Source: Gammaproteobacteria bacterium
Lineage (GTDB): Bacteria; Pseudomonadota; Gammaproteobacteria; Pseudomonadales; Azotimanducaceae
Direction: 5' to 3'
NCBI GenBank assembly: GCA_009839405.1
Contig: VXPR01000185.1
Location: forward strand, 1 to 6,730
DNA: 6,730 nt
Shown: positions 1 to 5,245 of the stretch, piece after piece
Layout: the number at the start of each line of letters is the position of its first letter
Position numbering within the stretch: position 1 is the first letter of the stretch
Notes under the pieces: generated by a model
What the model was told of the DNA's origin: nothing
Seen by the model: the letters and a program-made list of their open reading frames with translations, nothing else
The model's database searches: none
Program-made: the position numbers and the translations under genes

Positions 1-105
1 GCCTCTTTTCTTTCTCACCCCGGCGCGGGGCGCCTCCCCCCCGCCCCGCCCCCCCTCTCGCCCGCCCCCCCCCCCCCCGGGGGGGGCCCGCGGGGGGCCC
101 CCCGC
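1..105. other. G/C homopolymer tract, probable assembly edge
   Basis: The tract is almost entirely runs of C and G: a run of 14 C (65-78) meets a run of 8 G (79-86), and six G followed by six C lie at 92-103. There is no coding character and no promoter-like sequence. Genuine bacterial leaders rarely look like this, while contig ends from GC-rich templates often do. I read it as low-quality or artefactual sequence at a contig end. Nothing in it should be interpreted as regulation of the next gene. Confidence 0.6.
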
Positions 106-115
106 TAGCGGGAGG

Positions 116-700
116 ATGGAGCTCATACTCGTCCGCCACGGCCTGCCCGTGCGGCAGGAACTTGCCTCCGGGCGAGCCGACCCCGAACTCTCCGCCGCCG
201 GAAGACTGCAGGCAGAACGCGTCGCCGACTGGCTGCACAACGAAGGCATCGACGCCATCTACACCAGCCCCATGCGCCGTGCCCGCGAAACGGCCGCTCC
301 GCTCGCAACCCGGCTGAGCTGTACCCCCGCCGTGCACGATGCCATTGCGGAATACGACCGCGCCGCCTCCCACTACATCCCCATGGAGGAACTCAAGCAG
401 GAGGACTACGCCGCCTGGAAGGAGTTCGTGGACGGCGGCTACGGCGACGATTACGACATGGCCACGTTCGCCAAGACGGTGGTGGCGGGAATGGAAGAGA
501 TCATCACCTCCCATCCGGGCCATCGAGTCGCCGCTTTCTGCCACGGCGGCGTGATCAACGCTTGGGCCTCCCATGTCCTCGACATGCGCCCAAGCCTCTT
601 CATAGACGTAGCCTACGGCAGCATCAACCGCTTCCTCTGCGCCTCCACCGGTCAGCGCAACATCCGCAGCCTCAACGAGACAGGGCATTTGGCGGATTGA
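116..700 (+). CDS. Histidine phosphatase family protein (phosphoglycerate mutase-like)
   Basis: This 194-aa protein belongs to the histidine phosphatase superfamily, whose members remove phosphate from small molecules or proteins through a phospho-histidine intermediate; the substrate here is unknown. The N-terminal LVRHG motif (R7-H8-G9) carries the nucleophilic His8. The SPMRRARETA segment (51-60) is the second conserved arginine-containing motif, E79 is a candidate acid residue, and FCHGG (141-145) supplies the second catalytic His143. No signal peptide or membrane segment is seen, so it is likely cytoplasmic. The start fits the family, which begins a few residues before RHG. GGAGG at 111-115 touches the ATG directly, an abnormally short spacing, and everything upstream is suspect sequence. 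The C-terminus (after ~175) is short and unremarkable. No partner gene is visible; the next gene is ~400 bases away. The superfamily call is secure, the specific role is not. Confidence 0.9.
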   Translation: MELILVRHGLPVRQELASGRADPELSAAGRLQAERVADWLHNEGIDAIYTSPMRRARETAAPLATRLSCTPAVHDAIAEYDRAASHYIPMEELKQEDYAAWKEFVDGGYGDDYDMATFAKTVVAGMEEIITSHPGHRVAAFCHGGVINAWASHVLDMRPSLFIDVAYGSINRFLCASTGQRNIRSLNETGHLAD

Positions 701-862
701 TCCGTCCCCGCAGCGTGGACTTCGTCGTCGTTGTAATCCAAGAGGCTTGCCTTGGCTCGGGTGGTGACCGCCACGACGTGGTCGTTGAGGCGATTTCGTC
801 GCCGAATCAAATCAAAATGGCGGTTCTTTTGAGGCGATTTGGGCGTGAAATCCCCTCACACG
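701..862. other. Intergenic stretch with no recognised gene
   Basis: No convincing gene is seen on either strand between the phosphatase stop and the PhyH remnant. A 12-base direct repeat, TTGAGGCGATTT, occurs at 785-796 and 829-840, separated by an AT-richer patch (about 805-830) that stands out from the GC-rich surroundings. The minus strand is open for a stretch, but its translation matches no family I know. It may be decayed DNA continuous with the PhyH remnant next to it. Confidence 0.5.
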
Positions 863-995
863 TGGTGGCTGCCGGGCACGAGGCGGGTGCCGCCGTTGTC
901 GGGGTTGAGATTCCGTCAGCGCCCACACGGTGTTCATCATCAGCGGGGCATTGTCGCCGCTGGCGAAGTAGGCCCTACGGAACTATGCCTGCGCT
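863..995 (-). pseudogene. Remnant of a phytanoyl-CoA dioxygenase (PhyH) gene
   Basis: Bases 863-968 align to 2754-2857 inside the intact PhyH-B gene, in the same orientation. There are two substitutions (883, 886) and two single-base insertions (at 911/912 and 960), with 47 identical bases at 913-959. The aligned part encodes PhyH-B residues about 112-147, including the NPDNGGTRLVPGSH core. Weaker similarity continues to about 995, covering the HGDVPLDML region with the iron-binding HxD motif. There the remnant reads AGIVP followed by an in-frame TAG (977-975), so HxD is lost. The two insertions break the frame again. Similarity stops sharply below 863, and no start or C-terminal half is present. 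It is therefore a decayed internal fragment of a PhyH paralog, not a functional gene. Whether it came from PhyH-B itself or from another close paralog cannot be told from this window. Confidence 0.82.
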
Positions 996-1029
996 GCTTC
1001 TGAAGCGGTTGAGCCCGCACGCGCACCGA

Positions 1030-1058
1030 TTGCCACCTGCGGCACTTTCGCATACTAT
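1030..1058 (+). promoter_or_regulatory. Sigma70-type promoter of the toxin-antitoxin operon
   Basis: TTGCCA at 1030-1035 matches the -35 consensus at five of six positions. TACTAT at 1053-1058 matches the -10 consensus at four of six, and the spacer is exactly 17 bp. Transcription would start near 1065, leaving a leader of about 32 bases before the antitoxin ATG at 1097. This is a prediction from sequence alone. Confidence 0.55.
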
Positions 1059-1077
1059 CGGCAGAAGAGATCGATAG
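1055..1077. promoter_or_regulatory. Inverted repeat, candidate antitoxin operator
   Basis: CTATCG (1055-1060) and CGATAG (1072-1077) form a perfect 6-bp inverted repeat with an 11-bp spacer. The half-sites are 17 bp apart centre to centre, close to two helical turns, so a dimeric regulator could contact both from one face. The left arm lies in the -10 element and the right arm just before AGGAG (1076-1080), so binding would block transcription. Antitoxins of the Xre/RES type are known to repress their own operon through inverted repeats; assigning this site to the adjacent antitoxin is inference. Confidence 0.5.
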
Positions 1078-1096
1078 GAGACATGGGCGGCGGGCT

Positions 1097-1669
1097 ATGC
1101 GTCAGGACGAAAGTCTTACCGAGCAGCGCTACTTTCACCTGTATGGGTTGAAGTCGGTGGCGCCGGAGGCGTTGAACGGCGCGTTGAAGGAGGCGATCGA
1201 CGAACTGGAAATGGCCTTGTATGGGCCGAGTCGTACCGAGTTGACCGATGCGGAGATCGCCATGTTGGAACGGGCGGGGGTCGATATCGACGAACGGCCC
1301 GACGACACGGATCCGATGCTCGACTACGCCGTCGAGTTCGCTGCGATCCGGGCGACGAGCCTCACCCCGGCGACGGTTGCCGAGGGGCTCGGCGTCACGC
1401 CGGTGCGTATTCGGCAGATGATACGTGACGGCAACCTCTACGCGATGCGAATCGAGGGGCGCCTTCACCTACCGAGCTTTCAGTTGACCGCTCGGGCGCT
1501 CGTACCCAACATCGGACGCGTGAATCAGGAAATCACCGATCTCGACCCAGTCTCGGCGCAGCGCTGGCTCACGACTGCCGATCCCGACCTGGAAGACTTC
1601 ACGCCGCTCAACTGGCTCAAGGCCGGGCGGGATGTCGACACGGTGCTCAAGGTGGTGCCAGAACGCTAG
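1097..1669 (+). CDS. RES-type antitoxin, HTH plus MbcA/ParS-like C-terminal domain
   Basis: This 190-aa protein is the predicted antitoxin for the RES toxin 14 bp downstream. Residues 1-80 are helical and acidic without a recognised domain. Residues ~88-128 form a helix-turn-helix with a wing (TPATVAEGLGVTPVRIRQMI, then DGNLYAMRIEGRLHLP), closer to MerR/excisionase-type DNA-binding folds than to classical Xre. Residues ~136-188 match the MbcA/ParS toxin-binding region of RES partners: LVPNIGRV, then WLTTADPDL, then FTPLNWLKAGRDVDTVLKVV. It probably blocks the toxin active site with the C-terminus and represses the operon with the HTH. The ATG at 1097 is the only sensible start in frame. AGGAG (1076-1080) is 16 bases upstream, which is long, and an out-of-frame ATG at 1083 sits closer to it. 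A promoter and inverted repeat lie just upstream. Confidence 0.85.
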   Translation: MRQDESLTEQRYFHLYGLKSVAPEALNGALKEAIDELEMALYGPSRTELTDAEIAMLERAGVDIDERPDDTDPMLDYAVEFAAIRATSLTPATVAEGLGVTPVRIRQMIRDGNLYAMRIEGRLHLPSFQLTARALVPNIGRVNQEITDLDPVSAQRWLTTADPDLEDFTPLNWLKAGRDVDTVLKVVPER

Positions 1670-1683
1670 TCATTGGTGCACCA

Positions 1684-2313
1684 GTGGCAAAGGTCCCACT
1701 ACATCCGAATGACGACAGGCTCCATTCGACGGACGCCGAATGGCGCGTCGTCGAGCCCGGCGACGAACTATGGCGAGTGTATTTCCGTAGCGGCGAGCAT
1801 CCGTCTCGCTGGAATCAGTTCCGCAGCTTCGGCCCCACCGACGCTCGATTCGACCACCATGTGGAAGGGCAGCTGGAGGCTGGGCGCACCGTGATGTATC
1901 TGGCGGCCAGCCCCGTGACCTGCTTGGCCGAGGTCTTCAAGAAAACGCGCACCATCCATCGGACACGCCGGATGCCGGCATTGGTCGGCTTCCGAGTGAC
2001 CTCCCCGCTCAAGCTTTTGGACCTCACCGGTGCGTTCCCCACGCGGATCGGTGCGTCCATGGGGTTGATGTCCGGTGCGCGATCGGTGGGACGGAGTTGG
2101 GCTAGAGGGCTGTACGACGCGTTCCCCCAGGCCCACGGCCTTGCCTACCCTTCCTCCAGGCATGGCAACGCCTTTGCAATCGTGTTGAATGACCGGGCCG
2201 ACAGGGTGGGGGCTCTGCCGCGCTCGCCCGGGTTCCACAAGGCGCTGGCTGACGCGAGCATGATGACTCTGTTGAAGAATGCTGCTCGGGAGCTCGGCTA
2301 CTTGGTTCGTTAG
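1684..2313 (+). CDS. RES domain toxin (predicted NAD+-degrading)
   Basis: This 209-aa protein has the RES fold, named for conserved Arg, Glu and Ser residues. I place them at R31 (LWRVYF), E83 (CLAEVF) and S157 or S158 (YPSSRHG). The block WNQFRSFGPTDARFDHH (43-59) and the tail NAFAIVLNDRAD (162-173) also fit the family. Characterised RES toxins such as MbcT deplete cellular NAD+, halting growth or killing the cell when the antitoxin is lost; that this one does so is inferred from family. Length is normal and no frameshift is seen, so it looks intact. The start is GTG at 1684. There is no Shine-Dalgarno before it and the antitoxin stop is 14 bp upstream, so translation is probably coupled to the antitoxin, keeping toxin output below antitoxin output. 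It is transcribed from the promoter at 1030-1058. No strong terminator follows. Confidence 0.88.
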   Translation: MAKVPLHPNDDRLHSTDAEWRVVEPGDELWRVYFRSGEHPSRWNQFRSFGPTDARFDHHVEGQLEAGRTVMYLAASPVTCLAEVFKKTRTIHRTRRMPALVGFRVTSPLKLLDLTGAFPTRIGASMGLMSGARSVGRSWARGLYDAFPQAHGLAYPSSRHGNAFAIVLNDRADRVGALPRSPGFHKALADASMMTLLKNAARELGYLVR

Positions 2314-2446
2314 CAGGGCTCACCTCAGCTGACCAGCTCGGCAAGCAGCTACACGCATCGTGTGATGGTCTCCCACCGTTCCAACAGGTCAGCGCGAAAG
2401 TACGCTCGAGAGGGCGGAAATGCCGTCCGAGTTCCCGTCCTGCCCG

Positions 2447-3193
2447 TTACCGTTCGTAGAAATCCGCGCCGTGGCGGTGGTCGACGCCGCCCGTCATTCG
2501 CAGCAACTCCTTTTGGCGGGTGGTCATGTCCGCGAGCCACTCTTCGCGGAAGCCGTCGTGGGGGTCGCATTGGAAGCGCAGCCAGACGCTGTTGCGGTAG
2601 TGGCCGAACATGGCGGCGCGAAGTTCGTCGGTGTGGTTTGCGCCGCCGCCATGCCAGGTTTGGCCGTGGAAGACCACGACCGAGCCGGCCGGCACCTCCG
2701 GCTGCATTTCGTGAGGGAGCGAAAGGCCCGGCGGCGGGTACCGGAGGGGGCTTTGGTGGCTGCCGGGCACGAGCCGCGTGCCGCCGTTGTCGGGGTTGAG
2801 ATCCGTCAGCGCCCACACGGTGTTCATCATCAGCGGGGCATTGTCGCCGTGGCGAAGCATGTCGAGCGGAACATCGCCGTGCAGCCCCTGGTGACCGTCG
2901 CCGGGTCGTACGACGCGGGCGTTCAGTGAACCGAGGATCAAGTTGGATCCCATCACTGCCTCGATGTAGGGCAGCACGGCCGGGTGATCGATGACGGGCA
3001 GGAACATGGGGTCGAGGGTCACCAGATTCGCAAGGTGGAGCGCCGTGCCTCGGTACCCGTGTTCGACCCCTATGCGCAGGGTGTTGTCGATCACGAAATC
3101 GCGCATTCGCGCCGCGGTGGCCTTGTCCAGCACGTCGTGGATGATGGTGAAGCCCCACACGCGCAGTTCGGCAATGCGTTCCTCGTCGATCAT
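2447..3193 (-). CDS. Phytanoyl-CoA dioxygenase family protein (PhyH-B)
   Basis: This 248-aa protein is a PhyH-type non-haem Fe(II)/2-oxoglutarate oxygenase, which hydroxylates an organic substrate while converting 2-oxoglutarate to succinate and CO2. The metal triad is H105 and D107 (LHGD) with H181 (TWHGGG). R192 is placed to bind 2-oxoglutarate, and the family signature NGGTRLVPGSH spans 136-146. There are no signal or membrane segments. The frame is open far upstream to 3742, but that part is antisense to PhyH-A. The ATG at 3193 is preceded by a clear GGAGG with 5-base spacing and gives the expected N-terminus. It follows PhyH-A by 23 bp and is likely the last gene of a three-gene operon. 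Part of it (2754-2857) is repeated in the broken copy at 863-968. The substrate is unknown; most bacterial PhyH proteins act on compounds other than phytanoyl-CoA. Confidence 0.9.
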   Translation of the reverse strand: MIDEERIAELRVWGFTIIHDVLDKATAARMRDFVIDNTLRIGVEHGYRGTALHLANLVTLDPMFLPVIDHPAVLPYIEAVMGSNLILGSLNARVVRPGDGHQGLHGDVPLDMLRHGDNAPLMMNTVWALTDLNPDNGGTRLVPGSHQSPLRYPPPGLSLPHEMQPEVPAGSVVVFHGQTWHGGGANHTDELRAAMFGHYRNSVWLRFQCDPHDGFREEWLADMTTRQKELLRMTGGVDHRHGADFYER

Positions 3194-3216
3194 CCTGGCC
3201 TCCGATCCGTCGCTAT

Positions 3217-4128
3217 CTAGTTGCGGGCGCTTTCGACCCGAAAGGGTGGCGGATTCGGTGGCGCCAAAGGCGGCATGTCCGGAGCGTTGATGTCGTAGCC
3301 GAAGGACACCCGGCCCAGCATGTCGAGGGGGTCGCGTAGGTCCACCATGCCGGGACCCGCGACGGACAAGCCTGGCTGGTAGCCGAGCACTCGCTGCAGG
3401 CGCTTCGGCATCTTCGCCACTTCCTCGCGGGGGACGCCGACGTACTGGTTCTCCTGTTGGCGGAGATACGCGAGGTTGAAGTTGATGTCCACGGCCAGGC
3501 GGCTTTGGTCGGTTGTGGTGTTGGCGCCGCCGCCGTGCCACATGGCGCCGGTCCAGGCGAGCAGGGAGCCGGCCTTCATCTCCATTTGTATGGGCTCGAC
3601 GTCCGGCGGCTGGCGCACGGGCTGGTCGTGCCACTTGTGCGAGCCGGGCACCAGCATGGTGGCGCCGTTGGCCTTGGTGAAGTCTTCCACAGCGATGACG
3701 GCGTTGAGCACGAACGGCGGATGTGGACGAGGCACGGGCCACAAGCCGTCGTCCTGATGCAGACCTTGCGCCTTGGCGCCCGGCAACAGGTCAAACATGA
3801 CCACGACGGAGACCTGGATCTGGTAGCCGAGGACACCTTGCGCCAAGGCCAGCAGGCGTGGGTCGCATACCAAGCCGTCCACGCAGCGGGTCTTGGCGAG
3901 CAGGTTGTGGGCGCGCACGGTGTGGCCGTCCCCCATCAGCTCTCGGATGGGATTGACGTCGCGCCTCAGCTCTGTGCCCAAGCGTTCCACACGTTCCGCG
4001 TCCAGCCAGTCGGGAACCACCACAAAGCCCTGCTCCTCCACATCCGCGAGCCATGACGCGAGGCCCGGCACGGCAAATGTGTCGCCGTAGATTTCGACTT
4101 CCTCGGCGGAAGCTGGATCGGCATTCAT
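3217..4128 (-). CDS. Phytanoyl-CoA dioxygenase family protein (PhyH-A)
   Basis: This 303-aa protein is a second PhyH-family Fe(II)/2-oxoglutarate oxygenase. The metal ligands are H124 and D126 (LHQDDG) and H198 (MWHGGGAN). R210 (SRLAV) is placed to bind the 2-oxoglutarate carboxylate, and NGATMLVPGSH (154-164) is the family signature. An N-terminal extension of about 25 residues and a proline-rich tail (MPPLAPPNPPPFRV, 285-298) make it longer than PhyH-B. The ATG at 4128 has GGAG six bases upstream. The two PhyH proteins share the fold and motifs but are clearly diverged, so this is an old duplication with probably different substrates or successive steps. The gene begins 19 bp after the amidohydrolase stop, and PhyH-B follows 23 bp later, supporting one transcript. 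Iron and 2-oxoglutarate dependence is solid from motifs; the substrate is not known. Confidence 0.92.
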   Translation of the reverse strand: MNADPASAEEVEIYGDTFAVPGLASWLADVEEQGFVVVPDWLDAERVERLGTELRRDVNPIRELMGDGHTVRAHNLLAKTRCVDGLVCDPRLLALAQGVLGYQIQVSVVVMFDLLPGAKAQGLHQDDGLWPVPRPHPPFVLNAVIAVEDFTKANGATMLVPGSHKWHDQPVRQPPDVEPIQMEMKAGSLLAWTGAMWHGGGANTTTDQSRLAVDINFNLAYLRQQENQYVGVPREEVAKMPKRLQRVLGYQPGLSVAGPGMVDLRDPLDMLGRVSFGYDINAPDMPPLAPPNPPPFRVESARN

Positions 4129-4147
4129 CTCGATCTCCGTTGGCCGG

Positions 4148-5176
4148 CTAGCGGAGCAAGTACGTGCGTGCGGCGGTGTCGTGGAAGAGCGCTGCCTTCT
4201 CTGTGTCCGAGCAGCCGGCGGCGATCTTCTTGAACGAGTTCCACAGCACGCGGTAGCTGCAGCTCACCTTGTCCACCGGGAAGTTGCTCTCGAACATGCA
4301 GCGGCTGACGCCAAAGCAGTCGATCATGTGCAGATGGTAGTCGCGGGTGGCGGCCACGAGTTCGTCCGACGTGGCCGGGCGTTCGCGCTTGTGGAAGCCG
4401 AAACCGTTGATGGCCATGACCAGGCCCCCGAGTTTGGCGACCACGTTTTCGCAAGTCGCCAGTTCCTGAACGTCCTGCTTCCACTTGGCGAATGTCTCTG
4501 CCTGCTTGCCCTCATACGGCCCGATGCCGAGCGGACCGCCGAAGTGGTCGAAGATGATGGGCTGGTCGGGGAATGCCCGCGCCAAGTCCGTGACTTCGGC
4601 GATCTGCGGATGGTAAAGCCAGGCGTCGAAGGTCATGCCGCGCTTGCCGAGTTCGGCGAAGCCTTCTCGGAACTTGGGAGTGGCCAGCATCCCTTCGGTT
4701 GGGGCGGTGTGCGAGTTGCGGACATCGTCGCTCGTGTCCCAGCCGGCGGCGTGGCGGATGCCGGAGAAGCGGTCCGTGACGTGGTCGTGGGCGTCGAGCA
4801 CGTCGCCAACCGCCGAACCCAAGTTCAAGTCTGCAAAGCCCACGATGCTGGCGCAGGCCCTCGCCGCGCCATAGCCGCCCGACGCGCTCATCGCCGCGAT
4901 GCCGTTGACGAACTCCGTTTCACCCACCGGCTTCATGGCTTCGGGGCCGTCGGCGCGGTACATCGAGGCGCACTCCATGAACACCGTGGAGACCACGTTG
5001 TGGCCGCTGCCGATGTCCGCGAGCAGCTCATCGAGTAGATAGCGACTGCCGGGATGATCCCAAAGGTGGTGGTGCGGGTCGCAGATCCGCTGCTCCGGCT
5101 CGATCACCTCCTCGTCCACCTGCGCGAGCCACTCGTCCCGTTCCATCGTCACGAACCCCGGCGTCTTGTTGCTCAT
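4148..5176 (-). CDS. Amidohydrolase family 2 protein (TIM-barrel hydrolase/lactonase-like)
   Basis: This 342-aa protein belongs to the amidohydrolase-2 group (COG3618-like), TIM-barrel hydrolases that include lactonases of sugar and aromatic breakdown. The first-strand motif is DPHHHLWD (33-40), followed by GIRH (139-142), YHPQ (188-191), DHFGGP (210-215), and the C-terminal HDTAARTYLL (332-341). At the usual strand-8 GSD(W/Y)P position it reads FESNFPVDK (295-303), so the usual Asp is Asn298. The ATG at 5176 was chosen because upstream codons are antisense to the divergent SDR gene and the family motif is about 30 residues in. There is no Shine-Dalgarno, but TATAGT ends six bases before the ATG, suggesting a leaderless message. 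It heads the likely operon with both PhyH genes, and would plausibly hydrolyse a lactone or ester formed in that pathway. The exact reaction is not determined. Confidence 0.9.
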   Translation of the reverse strand: MSNKTPGFVTMERDEWLAQVDEEVIEPEQRICDPHHHLWDHPGSRYLLDELLADIGSGHNVVSTVFMECASMYRADGPEAMKPVGETEFVNGIAAMSASGGYGAARACASIVGFADLNLGSAVGDVLDAHDHVTDRFSGIRHAAGWDTSDDVRNSHTAPTEGMLATPKFREGFAELGKRGMTFDAWLYHPQIAEVTDLARAFPDQPIIFDHFGGPLGIGPYEGKQAETFAKWKQDVQELATCENVVAKLGGLVMAINGFGFHKRERPATSDELVAATRDYHLHMIDCFGVSRCMFESNFPVDKVSCSYRVLWNSFKKIAAGCSDTEKAALFHDTAARTYLLR

Positions 5177-5182
5177 GCGATT

Positions 5183-5188
5183 ACTATA
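5183..5188 (-). promoter_or_regulatory. -10 element for a leaderless amidohydrolase transcript
   Basis: Reading the minus strand, TATAGT (5188-5183) matches the -10 consensus at five of six positions and is followed by six bases and then the ATG at 5176. Transcription would start at or within a base of the start codon. There is no ribosome binding site between them, as expected for a leaderless mRNA. No good -35 is seen at 16-18 bp. The plus strand reads TACTAT over 5182-5187, so the same patch could weakly serve the divergent SDR gene too. Confidence 0.5.
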
Positions 5189-5245
5189 CAAGCGCGTCTT
5201 TACGGGCGCGCCGACAGCAACCACGACTCCCAGGAGACTCCCCGC

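Noticed and set aside
681..705. Short inverted repeat around the phosphatase stop codon
   Set aside because: The loop would be two bases and there is no T tract; not a supported terminator.
785..840. Two copies of a 12-base word as the start of a repeat array
   Set aside because: Only two copies with dissimilar flanks; not a CRISPR or other array.
562..1077. Plus-strand open frame of 171 codons across the gap after the phosphatase
   Set aside because: Low-complexity translation. It shares a short peptide with another open frame at 2420-2929 only because both are antisense to the repeated PhyH segment.
1083..1151. Possible leader peptide starting at ATG 1083, just after AGGAG
   Set aside because: Only two bases separate AGGAG from the ATG, the peptide would be about 22 residues and overlap the antitoxin start, and nothing supports its translation.
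1673..1894. TTG-started frame overlapping the RES toxin
   Set aside because: It is a shadow in another frame; the RES frame carries the family motifs.
2314..2446. Small hairpins between the convergent RES and PhyH-B genes (2351-2363 and 2412-2428)
   Set aside because: Stems are only 5-6 bp, one with a G-T pair, and no T run follows, so they are not convincing terminators.
3194..3742. Long open upstream extension of the PhyH-B frame on the minus strand
   Set aside because: It overlaps PhyH-A in another frame of the same strand; its translation is Arg/Ala/Pro-rich without motifs, and the ATG at 3193 has a good GGAGG.
5192..5212. GCGCG/CGCGC inverted repeat and the palindrome GGCGCGCC in the divergent promoter
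   Set aside because: Such G/C-only words are expected often in a GC-rich genome; no evidence for a specific operator.
5054..5245. Upstream extension of the SDR frame
   Set aside because: It runs antisense through the amidohydrolase N-terminus; the Rossmann motif and AGGAG support the ATG at 5246.
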